From: Corynebacterium mustelae
GTDB lineage: Bacteria > Actinomycetota > Actinomycetes > Mycobacteriales > Mycobacteriaceae
Assembly (NCBI RefSeq): GCF_001020985.1
Contig: NZ_CP011542.1
Span: 868,001-932,000 of the forward strand
Direction: 5' to 3'
Length of the DNA stretch: 64,000 nucleotides
This document shows, piece after piece, positions 26,204-35,799 of this stretch. The first letter of the stretch is position 1. The number at the start of each line of letters is the position of its first letter. The notes beneath the pieces were generated by a model. It had not been told where the DNA came from. It saw only the letters and a list, made by a program, of their open reading frames with translations, and searched no databases. The translations under genes were made by a program, and so were the position numbers.

Positions 26204-27010
26204 TCAATCGTGTCTGGTGCCGCTGGAAGAGCGATCTTCACCGAGATAGGCTAATGCGGCTGTATGGAGTAGCCCATTGGTAGCTACGGCGTCGCCGCCG
26301 TGCGGGCCATCAATGCCGCTCAGGGAGGTAAACCGGCCGCCTGCTTCTTCCACCAGAATCGCCAGGGGGGCGAGGTCCCAGAGCGAGACCTCCGGTTCGG
26401 CGGCGATATCCACTGCGCCTTCGGCTACCAGGCAGTAGGAGAAGAAATCACCGAAGCCTCGTAGTCGCCACGTGACGTCGGAGAGTGCAAAAAACTGGTC
26501 GCGTAGGTTGCGGTCGCGCCACCCGTCCAGGGAGGAAAACGATACGGAGGCGTCGCTTAAATCCTTAACCTGGGACACCTTGAGCCTTTTAACGGTGTTA
26601 TTGAAGCTGCGGTGTGCCCCGAGGTCTTTTGCCGCCCACCAGCGTCGACCCAATGCGGGGGCGGAGATGACGCCGACAACCGGGACGCCGTCGACAAGCA
26701 GGGCGATCAGAGTTGCCCACACCGGAACCCCACGCACATAGTTTTTGGTGCCGTCGATAGGGTCGATGATCCATTGGCGGCCGGTGACCGTGGCGTCGCC
26801 GCCGAATTCTTCGCCCAGGATGTCGTCGTCGGGACGGTGGGCTTCAATAAGGGCGCGGAGGGTACGTTCGCATTCGATGTCGGCGTCGGAGACCGGAGTC
26901 ATGTCCGGTTTAGAGTCGATGACCAAATCGCTTGCTTCAAAACGGGAAAGCGTCAGCGCGTCGGCGGCGTCGGCGAGTGTTAACGCGAAATCCAGATCAG
27001 CCTGAAACAT
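26204..27010 (-). CDS. hisN: Histidinol-phosphatase, inositol-monophosphatase type
   Basis: Removes phosphate from L-histidinol phosphate in histidine synthesis. The 268-residue protein has the IMPase motifs [19 protein letters not shown], the metal-binding [20 protein letters not shown] and late [17 protein letters not shown]. The sequence closely resembles the Corynebacterium glutamicum enzyme, and the position beside impA and prfB is conserved. ATG 27010 is chosen because GGAAGGAAA lies just upstream and the A of its ATG is the last base of the upstream stop codon (TAATG). A 21-residue longer version would overlap that gene. Confidence 0.9.
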   Translation of the reverse strand: MFQADLDFALTLADAADALTLSRFEASDLVIDSKPDMTPVSDADIECERTLRALIEAHRPDDDILGEEFGGDATVTGRQWIIDPIDGTKNYVRGVPVWATLIALLVDGVPVVGVISAPALGRRWWAAKDLGAHRSFNNTVKRLKVSQVKDLSDASVSFSSLDGWRDRNLRDQFFALSDVTWRLRGFGDFFSYCLVAEGAVDIAAEPEVSLWDLAPLAILVEEAGGRFTSLSGIDGPHGGDAVATNGLLHTAALAYLGEDRSSSGTRHD

Positions 27011-27840
27011 TAATTTCCTTCCAATAGTGCGGCGACCTCGGCAACGGCCTGGGCGTTGCCAGCGATCGACCATTCTACGCCACCTGCGGTGTGTTTAATG
27101 CCGACTCCGCCTGCGCCTTCGATCAAGGCATTGCCTGGAAGCCAATCCCAATCCGCGACGCTGTGCTGCATCCATACCCCGAGGCTGCCGTCGGCGACTG
27201 ATGCCAGGTCGATGGAACCAGCACCTAACATGCGGATGGTGGCGGCTTCGGCGGCAACGCGAAGCCACACGTCATGAACATCTGGTTGTGTCATGAACGT
27301 GGGGTGAATATAGGTGGCCAGGCACAGCTGTGACAGAGGAGTATTGGTAAGTGGTGTTACTGCCTTACCGTCGCGGGTGGTGGGGATATCTGCACCACCG
27401 AACCACGTATATCCCATCGCCGGGCGGTGCACCGCGCCGAATGCCACGCCGTCGGGGGAACTAAGCGCAAGAGCGGAGCAGAAATAATCGGAACCGGACG
27501 CGAAATTATAAGTGCCGTCGACTGGGTCGATGTGCCAAACGTTTCCGCTTGTCGACGCCTTAGCGGTGCCCTCCTCACCGATGATGCCGTCTTCTGGGCG
27601 GAGTGCTTCGAGCGCACTGGCGATGAACTGTTCTGCCGCGTGGTCGGCTTCAGTGACCACGTCGGAGACAGAGGTTTTTTCTTTTGCGCTAATGCCTGCT
27701 TCCCGCAGCCGCCAGGCGAGCCGACCTGCGTTATAGACGAGTGCTTGGGCGAGGTGTTCATCGCTGTCGGTTTCGTGGGCAATGACAAAGGTTTTGACTA
27801 TTGCCGGAATCATGTCTGATAGCTGCTGGGAGTTCTCCAT
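27010..27840 (-). CDS. impA: Inositol-monophosphatase family protein
   Basis: About 276 residues with the IMPase motifs [43 protein letters not shown] and [16 protein letters not shown]. The substrate is probably myo-inositol 1-phosphate or a related sugar phosphate; corynebacteria need inositol for phosphatidylinositol and mycothiol. Starts at 27840 or 27855 are both possible; neither has a clear ribosome-binding site, so the message may be leaderless. It is the first gene of the leftward pair with hisN and is divergent from prfB, which starts about 60 bases away. Confidence 0.82.
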   Translation of the reverse strand: MENSQQLSDMIPAIVKTFVIAHETDSDEHLAQALVYNAGRLAWRLREAGISAKEKTSVSDVVTEADHAAEQFIASALEALRPEDGIIGEEGTAKASTSGNVWHIDPVDGTYNFASGSDYFCSALALSSPDGVAFGAVHRPAMGYTWFGGADIPTTRDGKAVTPLTNTPLSQLCLATYIHPTFMTQPDVHDVWLRVAAEAATIRMLGAGSIDLASVADGSLGVWMQHSVADWDWLPGNALIEGAGGVGIKHTAGGVEWSIAGNAQAVAEVAALLEGN

Positions 27841-27902
27841 GTTCTTATTGTGCATGCTGTGGCTTAGTCCAACTAAATGGGGGTGGGTTAGACTAGTGTG
27901 TT

Positions 27903-29006
27903 ATGCGACCAGAGATTTCCGCTGAACTTACTGCTCTTGATACGACGTTAACCACAATTGAAAAGGTATTAAACCCCGAGGAAATGGAAACCCGGGTGCG
28001 GGAGTTGGAGGCCCAGGCTTCCGACCCATCATTGTGGGATGATCCGGATCATGCGCAGCGGGTCACGAGCGAGCTTTCTCAGGTGCAGGGGCAGTTGAAG
28101 AAATTGTTGGGGATGCGCAGCCGCTTAGATGACATACCGGTGATGTGTGAATTGGCGGAGGAAGAGGGGGAGGGTGATCAACTCGTCGAGGCCGAGCTTG
28201 AGCAATTGCGGGAGGAGATTTCTTCCCTTGAGGTCAAAACCATGCTTTCTGGTGAATATGATGCCCGGGAAGCGGTGGTCAATATTCGTTCCGGTTCCGG
28301 CGGTGTGGATGCGGCCGACTGGGCGGAAATGCTGTTTCGTATGTATGTCCGTTGGGCGGAAAAGCGTGGCCATAAGGTAGATATTCACGATGTTTCTTAT
28401 GCCGAAGAGGCAGGGATTAAATCGGCAACGTTTACCGTCCATGGCGATTATATGTATGGCACGTTGTCGGTGGAGCAGGGGCCGCACCGGTTGGTGCGGA
28501 TTTCGCCGTTTGATAATCAAGGCCGCAGGCACACGTCCTTTGCCGAGGTTGAGGTGTTGCCGGTAGTGGAGATTACCGACCATATTGATATTCCCGATTC
28601 GGAGATTCGGGTGGATGTGTATCGGTCTTCCGGTCCAGGTGGACAGTCGGTGAATACGACCGATTCGGCAGTGCGGTTGACGCATATCCCTACCGGTATT
28701 GTGGCTACCTGCCAGAATGAAAAATCCCAGATCCAGAATAAAGCGTCGGCTATGCGGGTGTTGCAAGCGAAGCTATTAGAACGGAAGCGTCAGGAAGAGC
28801 AGGCTGAGCTTGATGCGCTTGGTGCTGGTGGGAATGCGTCGTGGGGTAATCAGATGCGGTCCTATGTGTTGCACCCGTATCAGATGGTCAAAGATCACCG
28901 GAACCAGTTTGAGACAAATGATCCCACCAAGGTGCTTGACGGGGATTTGGATAAGTTTTTAGAAGCGGGAATCCGGTGGCGCATGACGCAACAACAGTCA
29001 CAATGA
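27903..29006 (+). CDS. prfB: Peptide chain release factor 2
   Basis: Terminates translation at UGA and UAA. The 367-residue protein carries the tripeptide SPF (residues 201-203) in [20 protein letters not shown], which selects RF2 codons, and the catalytic GGQ (246-248) in [18 protein letters not shown]. The reading frame is continuous, so the programmed +1 frameshift that autoregulates E. coli RF2 is absent here. TAGACT eight bases before the ATG suggests a leaderless transcript. It is followed by ftsEX, as in other corynebacteria. Confidence 0.96.
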   Translation: MRPEISAELTALDTTLTTIEKVLNPEEMETRVRELEAQASDPSLWDDPDHAQRVTSELSQVQGQLKKLLGMRSRLDDIPVMCELAEEEGEGDQLVEAELEQLREEISSLEVKTMLSGEYDAREAVVNIRSGSGGVDAADWAEMLFRMYVRWAEKRGHKVDIHDVSYAEEAGIKSATFTVHGDYMYGTLSVEQGPHRLVRISPFDNQGRRHTSFAEVEVLPVVEITDHIDIPDSEIRVDVYRSSGPGGQSVNTTDSAVRLTHIPTGIVATCQNEKSQIQNKASAMRVLQAKLLERKRQEEQAELDALGAGGNASWGNQMRSYVLHPYQMVKDHRNQFETNDPTKVLDGDLDKFLEAGIRWRMTQQQSQ

Positions 29007-29044
29007 TCTACAAATTTCACAATTGTTTCGCTACAGTAGTGTAG

Positions 29045-29734
29045 GTGATTAGGTTTGAGAATGTCACCAAGCAATACAAAGCATCAACCCGGCCAGCGTT
29101 GGATAACATTTCGCTGAGCATAGACAAGGGTGATTTCGTCTTTCTTATCGGCCCCTCCGGGTCCGGAAAGTCCACCTTCTTAGAGTTGATGATCCGCGAA
29201 ACAAACGTCACCAGCGGTGACATTTATTTGGACGAATTCCACGTCAATAAGCTGCGGGGAAGCCAAATCAATAAACTACGCCAAAAAATCGGCTATGTTT
29301 TCCAGGACTTCCGCCTGCTGCAACAAAAAACCGTGTACGACAACGTGGCGTTCGCATTAGAGGTTATCGGCACCAAGAAGGACAAAATCGCCAAAATGGT
29401 GCCGGATACTTTGGAGTTGGTCGGTCTTTCTGGCAAAGCCAACCGATTGCCGCAAGAACTCTCCGGCGGTGAACAACAGCGGGTGGCGATCGCCCGGGCG
29501 TTTGTGAACCGGCCGCTGGTTTTGCTTGCTGACGAGCCCACCGGCAACCTCGACCCCGACACCTCCGACGGGATCATGGTATTGCTTAATCAAATCAATC
29601 GAACTGGAACAACCGTTGTCATGAGTACCCACAACGCCCGCGCCGTCAATGACATGCGCCGCCGGGTTATCGAACTAAACCTGGGCACATTAGTACGTGA
29701 CGATGCCCACGGCGTTTACGGCGAAGCGCAATAA
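29045..29734 (+). CDS. ftsE: Cell division ATP-binding protein FtsE
   Basis: The 229-residue ATPase partner of FtsX; the complex controls peptidoglycan hydrolases at the septum. It begins with GTG ([11 protein letters not shown]). Motifs are Walker [10 protein letters not shown], the Q-loop VFQDFRLL, signature [17 protein letters not shown] and Walker [13 protein letters not shown]. Length is typical. It lies 38 bases after prfB and 22 bases before ftsX. Confidence 0.96.
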   Translation: MIRFENVTKQYKASTRPALDNISLSIDKGDFVFLIGPSGSGKSTFLELMIRETNVTSGDIYLDEFHVNKLRGSQINKLRQKIGYVFQDFRLLQQKTVYDNVAFALEVIGTKKDKIAKMVPDTLELVGLSGKANRLPQELSGGEQQRVAIARAFVNRPLVLLADEPTGNLDPDTSDGIMVLLNQINRTGTTVVMSTHNARAVNDMRRRVIELNLGTLVRDDAHGVYGEAQ

Positions 29735-29756
29735 CTAGGGGAGTGAATTAACGGAA

Positions 29757-30659
29757 ATGGGACTTGCATTTGTATTCCGCGAAGCGTTTCGCGGCCTAGC
29801 CCGAAATATCACCATGACCATAGCATTGGTCATTACCACCGCGATTTCCCTGGCACTGCTCGCCACCGGGTTCCTCGTGACCAACATGACCGACCGCACC
29901 AAGGACATTTACTTAGAGCGGGTTGAGGTGATGGTGCAGTTTGATGAGGAAATCTCGGCAACCGACAAAGACTGCTCCTCCGCAACCTGTAAAGAAGCAC
30001 GAAGCATCTTGGAAAAATCAGATGGGGTGAAATCAGTTACCTTCCGCTCCAGGGAACAGTCTTACCAGCGGTACGTGGAATTATTCCAAGACTCAGACCC
30101 ACTACTGGTCGCCGAAACCTCCGAGGATGCACTTCCTGCCGCCCTCCATGTGCGGTTAATTGACCCGCTCGACACCACACCACTGGACCCAGTGCGCACG
30201 ATTCAGCACGTGGATCAAGTGATCGACCAGGTCGATGATTTGAAAGGCGCTACCGATAATCTCGATGCAATTCGGAATTCCACCTTCCTATTTGCTGGCA
30301 TTCAAGCCATTGCCGCGATTTTCTTGATCGTCAACATGGTGCAAATCGCGGCTTTTAATCGTCGTCAAGAAACCGAAATCATGCGCATGGTCGGCGCCTC
30401 CCGGTGGTACACCCAAGCGCCATTCGTCTTAGAAGCAGTATTCGCAGTGCTTCTAGGTGCGATCCTTTCCGGTCTCGCCCTTTTCGCAGGCAAAGCATGG
30501 GTGGTGGATAAAACACTCGCCGGACTCTACGACAGCCAATTAATCGCCCGAATAACCACGGCCGACATTTGGACAGTGATCCCCATCGTCGCCCTGGTCG
30601 GCATCATCTTCGCGGCACTAACCGCCCAAGGTACGCTCCGATGGTACGTCCGAAAATAA
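29757..30659 (+). CDS. ftsX: Cell division protein FtsX
   Basis: A 300-residue membrane protein with the FtsX layout: a cytoplasmic start (FVFREAFRGLARNITMTIAL), one membrane helix, a large extracytoplasmic domain of about 120 residues and three C-terminal helices. The cytoplasmic RRQETEIMRMVGASRWY loop typical of FtsX/MacB permeases is present. The external domain contains two cysteines (DKDCSSATCKEA), perhaps disulfide-bonded. It transmits FtsE ATPase cycles to cell-wall hydrolases outside the membrane. Confidence 0.95.
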   Translation: MGLAFVFREAFRGLARNITMTIALVITTAISLALLATGFLVTNMTDRTKDIYLERVEVMVQFDEEISATDKDCSSATCKEARSILEKSDGVKSVTFRSREQSYQRYVELFQDSDPLLVAETSEDALPAALHVRLIDPLDTTPLDPVRTIQHVDQVIDQVDDLKGATDNLDAIRNSTFLFAGIQAIAAIFLIVNMVQIAAFNRRQETEIMRMVGASRWYTQAPFVLEAVFAVLLGAILSGLALFAGKAWVVDKTLAGLYDSQLIARITTADIWTVIPIVALVGIIFAALTAQGTLRWYVRK

Positions 30660-30682
30660 CCTGGACATTGGGACTTTCGGTC

Positions 30683-31240
30683 ATGGCAGATGCAGTAGCC
30701 ATGGCCGTCTCATTTCAGCCGGGGGCTATGGGATCGGCGCTACAGATCGGTGAATTTCGCAGCATCGAACGTGCCGTCACTGCTTCTGGCACCGTCGGCC
30801 CCGGCTATCCACCCACCGCAGTTCGCATCGTCCACTCCGCTGCAACCCCCGCCGACGCGCTTGGCGAACTCTACGCCACCGCAGTTCGTACCGGGCTGAG
30901 TGCCGATACCATCACACTCATCTCCGATATTCAGTTATTACACGACATCTATCAAACCCGGATTTTGCTTGTCGACGACGCCACCATCATCCACGGTGCT
31001 TACCCGCCCGCGCCGTTAGACCTAGCCACCATTCAGGATTGGTACAGCATCGAACCGTATAACGCAACCATCGTAATACTCTCGGCAACCAACAACCACG
31101 ACTACCTGGATTCATTGCTGATTGCGCTGAAAGACTACGGACCTGCGATCGTCGATAAGCGAACACTGGCTGCGCTCGCCGCTGACCAAGAGGTAACGTC
31201 CGCCCCAACCAGCTGGTATCAACGACTATTTCGCCATTAG
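30683..31240 (+). CDS. Hypothetical protein between ftsX and smpB
   Basis: A 185-residue protein without a recognised domain. It contains [20 protein letters not shown] then [20 protein letters not shown], a pattern of alternating strands and helices suggesting a small alpha/beta fold, and ends [12 protein letters not shown]. No signal peptide or membrane helix is clear. It lies 14 bases before smpB and is probably cotranscribed. ATG 30683 avoids a 91-base overlap with ftsX that the longest frame would need. Confidence 0.55.
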   Translation: MADAVAMAVSFQPGAMGSALQIGEFRSIERAVTASGTVGPGYPPTAVRIVHSAATPADALGELYATAVRTGLSADTITLISDIQLLHDIYQTRILLVDDATIIHGAYPPAPLDLATIQDWYSIEPYNATIVILSATNNHDYLDSLLIALKDYGPAIVDKRTLAALAADQEVTSAPTSWYQRLFRH

Positions 31241-31253
31241 AATAAGACGAATT

Positions 31254-31742
31254 ATGGCGAAAAAGAAAAAGAAAAACCCCTCACCAATCATCGCAACCAA
31301 CCGGAAAGCAAAACACGATTACCACATCCTAGAAACCTACGAATGTGGCGTTGTATTAGTAGGCACCGAAGTCAAATCCCTGCGGGAAGGCAAATGCTCG
31401 CTTGTCGACGCCTTCGCCACCATCGACGACGGCGAAGTATGGCTACGCAACCTCCACATTCCCGAATACTCCATGGGACACTGGACCAACCACAGCCCCC
31501 GACGAGTACGCAAACTCCTGCTGCATCGACGCGAAATCGACTCACTCATGGGCAAAGTCCGCGACGGCAATAAAACCCTCGTACCACTAAGCCTCTACTT
31601 CAAAGACGGACGGCTCAAATGCGAACTGGGGCTGGCCCAAGGTAAACAATCCTACGATAAACGCCAAGACATCAAACGCCGCACCGAAGAACGCGAAATC
31701 ATCCGCGACCTCGGACGACGCATCAAAGGCATCAACGGTTAA
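31254..31742 (+). CDS. smpB: SsrA-binding protein SmpB
   Basis: A 162-residue RNA-binding protein that delivers tmRNA to stalled ribosomes. The family signature is complete: basic N-terminus ([10 protein letters not shown]), [38 protein letters not shown], the [10 protein letters not shown] loop, [11 protein letters not shown] and the basic tail [14 protein letters not shown]. The tmRNA gene itself lies 0.9 kb downstream. Its 3' end overlaps the convergent hydrolase by 11 bases. Confidence 0.97.
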   Translation: MAKKKKKNPSPIIATNRKAKHDYHILETYECGVVLVGTEVKSLREGKCSLVDAFATIDDGEVWLRNLHIPEYSMGHWTNHSPRRVRKLLLHRREIDSLMGKVRDGNKTLVPLSLYFKDGRLKCELGLAQGKQSYDKRQDIKRRTEEREIIRDLGRRIKGING

Positions 31743-32598
31743 TCAAAGCGATAAACTGCCCCAACCCCGGTTGCTCCACCGGAAAATGCCCACACGAATC
31801 AAGCAACACCACCGACCTCGGCTTCAACCGCATACTCAGCCACACCGGGGTCCAATGATCATTCGCCGGGTGCGCCAACTCCACGCTGCCCGGATCAAAC
31901 TTATGCCGGAATTTTAGCAACGACGCCAAAAACCCCAACGGCACGTACACCCCACCACTTTTCGGATCGAAAGCACACAGCCGTTGTAACGCCGGGTCAC
32001 TACTCATCCGGCTAAACCGCGCCACCCACCTCATCGGAATCCGCAGCCGCGCCACCCGCCCCACCACAAGTGGCGCTAACACCGCTCCCACAACCCCAAA
32101 TACCCCGAATCTGGTAATAAACAACTGCGAGAGCAGACCGCGCGGTTCCACCAGACAGGTCGTGATCGTGCGCACCACATTCGGGCACCGTGTGGCCACA
32201 TCGGCCGCCAACACGCCACCAATGCTAAACCCCACCAACACCACATCACGCGGCCAGGCGGCGATAAAGGCAGTCAATGCCGCCACCCAATCCGAATAGC
32301 GGATCGCGCCGGGATCAGGGGCAACACTGGCACCGAACAGCGGCAAATCAATAACAACCGCATCAAGCGCGCACAACTGGGCATACGGCCACAACGCCGC
32401 CGCATGCGCACCCGCCCCGTGGACAAAAATAACCGTGCGATCAGTTGCCCGCTGCCGATGCAGATAATGCAGCCTGATCCCATGCCAATCAAAGAACGTA
32501 GAATCAGAAGCACCCGGCGGGGCAAGCTCAACCGACGACTGAAAGAAATCTTCATACCCGCGCATAGATCGAAAGTATAATTGCGCAAACTGGGGCAC
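31732..32598 (-). CDS. Alpha/beta hydrolase
   Basis: A 288-residue enzyme with the alpha/beta hydrolase fold. [18 protein letters not shown] is the oxyanion-hole region, [16 protein letters not shown] contains the nucleophile elbow G-F-S-I-G, and the C-terminal [14 protein letters not shown] carries the catalytic histidine. No signal peptide is seen; substrate cannot be inferred. The start is uncertain, with the methionine at 32565 an alternative. It sits leftward between smpB and the tmRNA gene. Confidence 0.8.
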   Translation of the reverse strand: MPQFAQLYFRSMRGYEDFFQSSVELAPPGASDSTFFDWHGIRLHYLHRQRATDRTVIFVHGAGAHAAALWPYAQLCALDAVVIDLPLFGASVAPDPGAIRYSDWVAALTAFIAAWPRDVVLVGFSIGGVLAADVATRCPNVVRTITTCLVEPRGLLSQLFITRFGVFGVVGAVLAPLVVGRVARLRIPMRWVARFSRMSSDPALQRLCAFDPKSGGVYVPLGFLASLLKFRHKFDPGSVELAHPANDHWTPVWLSMRLKPRSVVLLDSCGHFPVEQPGLGQFIALINR

Positions 32599-32651
32599 CG
32601 GGACTAATATGAAAGAACTTGTTGGAAATGCACAAAACCCGCCAACAATAC

Positions 32652-33041
32652 GGGGTCGATTTTGGTTTCGACTGCGTACATTACGCCAGGGGAAGCGTGC
32701 CGGTGCAGGCTAGAGACCACCGTAAGCGTCGTAGCACATTGATAAGCGCCGAGAACACTCAGCGCGACTACGCCCTCGCTGCCTAATAAAGAATAGTCAG
32801 CGACCTGCGTGTCTGTCAGACCAGGGCCGTCCCTGACCTGGATTCTGGCATCGACTAAGGGACTTTACCGATTCATCGGGTCAACGAGGTGAATTGGGAC
32901 AGTTTTCGTTGACTGTGGCTCATCATCCGGGAGTGTTCGTCCAAGCCGGAGAGTCAGAGTAAAAGATCCATTGCGCGAACTGCGCACGGAGAAGCCCTGG
33001 CAAGATGACGTAGGACCCGGGTTCAATTCCCGGCGGCTCCA
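32652..33041 (+). ncRNA. ssrA: Transfer-messenger RNA
   Basis: The 5' acceptor strand GGGGTCG (32652-32658) pairs with CGGCTCC (33034-33040), with A at 33041 as discriminator; the T-arm is CCGGGTTCAATTCCCGG just before. The tag reading frame near 32745-32785 encodes AENTQRDYALAA and ends TAA TAA. CCA is not encoded here (the next bases are CT), so it must be added after processing. The gene is followed by a terminator. Its 3' end also serves as the integration target of the prophage. Confidence 0.95.
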
Positions 33042-33045
33042 CTGG
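33010..33045 (+). other. attL: Inferred left attachment site (attL) in the tmRNA 3' end
   Basis: The tmRNA T-arm and acceptor end lie directly before the phage terminator and integrase gene, the standard arrangement for phages that use ssrA as attB. The exact core cannot be fixed, because attR lies beyond the window; a second copy of part of 33010-33045 should be found there. Confidence 0.6.
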
Positions 33046-33053
33046 TTGTGATT

Positions 33054-33088
33054 CCCCCGCCCCTTGTGGGTGGGGGTTTTATTGTTTT
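33054..33088 (+). terminator. Terminator after tmRNA
   Basis: CCCCCGCCC (33054-33062) pairs with GGGTGGGGG (33068-33076) through nine pairs including one G-U, followed by TTTTATTGTTTT. Confidence 0.9.
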
Positions 33089-33133
33089 ACCTGGTGTTTT
33101 GTTTTTACTATTAACCCGCTTATGTGGTCTGGG

Positions 33134-33174
33134 GTAGTCTTAGGTTGTCTTATATTTGGCACGTTTTTGGCACG
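33134..33174 (+). promoter_or_regulatory. Short direct repeats before integrase, possible arm-type sites
   Basis: TTTGGCACG occurs at 33155-33163 and 33166-33174, eleven bases apart. Just upstream GTCTTA occurs twice (in GTAGTCTTAGG and GTTGTCTTATA). Such repeats between the att core and the integrase gene are typical of integrase or excisionase arm sites. Confidence 0.45.
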
Positions 33175-33187
33175 AAAGATCTCCACC

Positions 33188-34426
33188 ATGGCACAATTCG
33201 GAAGCATACGTAAACTCCCCTCTGGGCGCTGGCAAGCACGGTACAGCCACCACGGTGGTCAATACAAAGCACCCGGCACCTTCAAAACCCAACGGCTTGC
33301 CATAGCCTGGCTAGCGGAGGAAGAAAAACTCATCACATTCGGAGGGTGGACACCGCCCAGCCAACGCGAAGCTCCCACTACTGGGGCCACAGCCGCCCTA
33401 ACGGTCGGTGAGTGGGTAACAGAGTACAACGAGGGGCTCCGCACCCGAATTAACCCGATTAAACCCTCAACACACGCCAACTACGTAAAGGTCACCGAGA
33501 ACCGAATCACCCAGCCACAACCACCCGGCGACGCCGATCTCCGCATCACCGGCCTAGCCGCAACACCCCTAGCGGAGCTAACAAAAACCAAGGTGTATGC
33601 TTGGTGGTCCGCCATTTGCGAGACATACGACTCCCCGACAGTAAACCAACAGGCGTACAAACGCCTGAAGGCCGCATGCGCGGAGGCGGTCGAGCGCGAA
33701 ATGATACCCCGCAGCCCCGTCGAAATTAAGGAAGCAGGTAGACGAGTCAAAAGCGACGAGAAGTATTTACCTACTGACGCGGAGCTGCACGCCATTTTGG
33801 GGCATATGAACCCGAGATATAAAGCTCTAACCTCGTTGGTTCTTTTCCACGGGCTGCGGTTAGGCGAAGCCCTCGCGCTGGAACAACACCACGTAAGGGT
33901 TACTGGGGAGGTGCCTTTTGCGCCTCGTGTGGTGGTGCGCGTGGAGCAGAATGCACAGCGGATCAATAAACGCGGCGAGCGGACGTACATGCTATGGCAG
34001 TCGCCTAAAACCACCGCCGGGTACCGCGACGTGCCTATCCTGCGGAGTCATACCCAGATATTTTTAGACCACCTTGCCAACTACGCCCCCACTGAAACGT
34101 GCGCCGTGCAGGTGTTTGAGAAAAACCGCGAAGCGCTGCAAGAAAAGCTGCTGCTGACAGTGACGGAGAAAGGTGCTCCGATGATGGATACCAGTTATCG
34201 TAGCGTGCTAGGCCGTGCGAAAGAACGCGCTGGGGTGTGCATGGACATAGACCCTCATTGCGGTAGGAACTGGCTGATTACTAGGTTGGCGGAGCAGGGG
34301 GCGCACTTGAAAGAGATTGGCCGACTGTTGGGACAAGAGGACATTTCGACGATCCTGGGGGTGTATATGAAGGTGCGTGCGGGGCGGGTGGATACGCTGA
34401 TGGATCGCGTGGACGACTCGCTGTAG
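33188..34426 (+). CDS. int: Phage tyrosine integrase
   Basis: A 412-residue site-specific recombinase. The N-terminus has the AP2-like arm-binding motif FGSIRKLPSGRWQARYSHHG. The catalytic domain shows Arg224 in HGLRLGEALAL, His357 and Arg360 in PHCGRNWLI, and Tyr393 in GVYMK; the histidine usually found in the LGH motif is Gln here (LLGQED), a tolerated variation. ATG 33188 is preferred because it gives the usual MAxFGSIRKL start; an ATG at 33122 would add 22 residues through the repeat region. It catalyses integration at the tmRNA gene. Confidence 0.92.
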   Translation: MAQFGSIRKLPSGRWQARYSHHGGQYKAPGTFKTQRLAIAWLAEEEKLITFGGWTPPSQREAPTTGATAALTVGEWVTEYNEGLRTRINPIKPSTHANYVKVTENRITQPQPPGDADLRITGLAATPLAELTKTKVYAWWSAICETYDSPTVNQQAYKRLKAACAEAVEREMIPRSPVEIKEAGRRVKSDEKYLPTDAELHAILGHMNPRYKALTSLVLFHGLRLGEALALEQHHVRVTGEVPFAPRVVVRVEQNAQRINKRGERTYMLWQSPKTTAGYRDVPILRSHTQIFLDHLANYAPTETCAVQVFEKNREALQEKLLLTVTEKGAPMMDTSYRSVLGRAKERAGVCMDIDPHCGRNWLITRLAEQGAHLKEIGRLLGQEDISTILGVYMKVRAGRVDTLMDRVDDSL

Positions 34427-34438
34427 CCGAAAAAATAG

Positions 34439-34466
34439 GACCCTCTCCAATCGGGGAGGGTCTTTC
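34439..34466. terminator. Bidirectional terminator after integrase
   Basis: GACCCTCTCC (34439-34448) pairs with GGGGAGGGTC (34453-34462) with one wobble, loop AATC, then TTTC on the plus strand and an A-rich flank (AAAAAATAG) that gives T-rich RNA on the minus strand. It separates the convergent integrase and lysogeny transcripts. Confidence 0.8.
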
Positions 34467-34469
34467 ATT

Positions 34470-34745
34470 TTATTGGTTTATTTGGTGCGCGGGGTTTGCG
34501 GGGTGCACACCTGCGGGCATCTGTGGCCTTTGCATACCCGGCGGGATTCTCGAAGGTTCTGGTAGTCGGTCTGCGATTTCGCACAGAACCCACAGTATCC
34601 CTGAGCTCATGAGGCCGGTCACCATGGTGGTGATTATGGATATCCCTTCTTCCGGATAGGCGAAGAAGGTTAGTATGCCGATTACTATTCCTATGGCGCT
34701 GAGGCTTCCGAACCCTATGGCGAGGTTTTTAAAGAGTTTAAGCAC
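34470..34745 (-). CDS. Small phage membrane protein
   Basis: A 91-residue protein with two hydrophobic segments, LAIGFGSLSAIGIVIGILTF and IITTMVTGLMSSGILWVLCE, and a proline-rich tail (PGMQRPQMPAGVHPANP). It is the last gene of the leftward lysogeny unit and overlaps the ImmA-like gene by about 30 bases. Position fits a lysogenic-conversion or superinfection-exclusion protein; function unknown. Confidence 0.65.
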   Translation of the reverse strand: MLKLFKNLAIGFGSLSAIGIVIGILTFFAYPEEGISIITTMVTGLMSSGILWVLCEIADRLPEPSRIPPGMQRPQMPAGVHPANPAHQINQ

Positions 34746-35140
34746 GCTGGTTTCCTTTCGTATATTCGTCTCCAGATGAGTACCGTTTGGCGGGCTACCC
34801 CGAGTTCGTGGGCTATCGCTCCTGGGTGCTCTCCGTATAGTTTCTCAGCTTCTGCATATGCTAGCGGATCTATGAGCAGCTCCGCAGCAAAACGGTCTGC
34901 TTGCCATTCCTGCCGGGTGTTAAAGCACCCCTCATGCCCGTGGTAGGCGTGGCCTAGTTCGTGTGCGAGTGTATGTAAATAGTCGCCCCTACCTAGGTCT
35001 TTGGCTAAGAGTATGGTACGGGCTTGTGGGAACCAGCCGCCGAGATCTAGGGGGTGCAGCACCCCTTGAGTGTCCGTGAGTACTTGGATTCCTAGGTCTT
35101 CGGCTAACTGGAGGAGTTTAGGCTCCTGATCCGTAATCAT
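34715..35140 (-). CDS. ImmA/IrrE-type metallo-endopeptidase
   Basis: A 141-residue zinc protease with the HEXXH motif in HTLAHELGHAYHGH and a following EWQADRFAAELL helix, the ImmA/IrrE arrangement. Such proteins cleave phage repressors during induction. The gene overlaps the 3' end of the repressor gene by 23 bases, the usual pairing. The C-terminus VARQTVLIWRRIYE resembles a small helix-turn-helix, also common in this family. Confidence 0.88.
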   Translation of the reverse strand: MITDQEPKLLQLAEDLGIQVLTDTQGVLHPLDLGGWFPQARTILLAKDLGRGDYLHTLAHELGHAYHGHEGCFNTRQEWQADRFAAELLIDPLAYAEAEKLYGEHPGAIAHELGVARQTVLIWRRIYERKPACLNSLKTSP

Positions 35141-35600
35141 CGTCTCCTTCTTGTGGTTCTCTCATCCTCCTATCAGCAGCATAGCGGCTACCTCTTACAT
35201 GAGACAGGTCGTCGATGTGGGTGACGCTCGCCGGGTTGAATTCGACCGGGCCTTCGGCGAGGTCGATCACGTTCGGGTCGGCGTCGTTTGTGAAAAGCAA
35301 CCGCGCTTCGGGGTCGGAGCGTTTGAGTATTTCGTCAAGTATTTGCTGGTTGGTTGCTTTTCGCAAAGCATACTCAATACCGATGCCGTCAGTTTCGTGC
35401 TCATGGATGTAGCCGTTTTCAATCAGCCCAGTTATGGGCGACCGTCCATAGGAGCGGCATAGTGCGATAACCATTTCCGGGGATAGGGAACCTTTTTCCA
35501 TCTGTCGTTGGATTGTGGTTTGTGCGTACCCGACTTTTGCTGATGCGCTCCGCATGGAGTCGGTGCCTATCAGGTTTTGTAACCATTGTTTAACATCCAT
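35118..35600 (-). CDS. Phage repressor, helix-turn-helix protein
   Basis: About 160 residues. The N-terminal DNA-binding part, MRSASAKVGYAQTTIQRQME then KGSLSPEMVIALCRSYG, has the spacing of a lambda-repressor-like helix-turn-helix. The rest is acidic and probably contacts the ImmA-type protease. ATG 35600 (MDVKQWLQN) is the likely start; an in-frame ATG at 35609 adds three residues. Divergent from the Cro-like gene across an operator region, it is the candidate lysogeny repressor. Confidence 0.75.
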   Translation of the reverse strand: MDVKQWLQNLIGTDSMRSASAKVGYAQTTIQRQMEKGSLSPEMVIALCRSYGRSPITGLIENGYIHEHETDGIGIEYALRKATNQQILDEILKRSDPEARLLFTNDADPNVIDLAEGPVEFNPASVTHIDDLSHVRGSRYAADRRMREPQEGDDDYGSGA

Positions 35601-35621
35601 GGGCCCCATCGTATAGCGTTT

Positions 35622-35745
35622 TGTGGTCAACGTAAAGCTGAGGGTAAAGAACCAGTTTAACGGCGTTGTTGGGGGTGACTTGTGGGGGTGTTGTCCATTT
35701 CAGGTTTTGCACACTGTGGTCATTCTTGGCAAACTGTGGTCACAG
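35622..35745. promoter_or_regulatory. Operator region with three TGTGGTCA repeats
   Basis: TGTGGTCA occurs at 35622-35629, 35715-35722 and 35735-35742, all in the same orientation, the last two 20 bases apart (two helical turns). The third lies within the inverted repeat CTGTG-GT-CACAG (35734-35745). This divergent spacer separates repressor and Cro-like genes and is the natural place for phage operators. Confidence 0.6.
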
Positions 35746-35799
35746 GTTGCAACACGGCAACACGGAAAACAAAACACAAAAACCGAAAGGAGAACCCCC

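Noticed and set aside
27903..28100. Programmed +1 frameshift in prfB
   Set aside because: The frame is continuous from ATG 27903 with no early in-frame UGA, so none is needed.
33122..33187. Longer N-terminus for integrase
   Set aside because: It would translate the candidate arm-site repeats, and the usual family start is at 33188.
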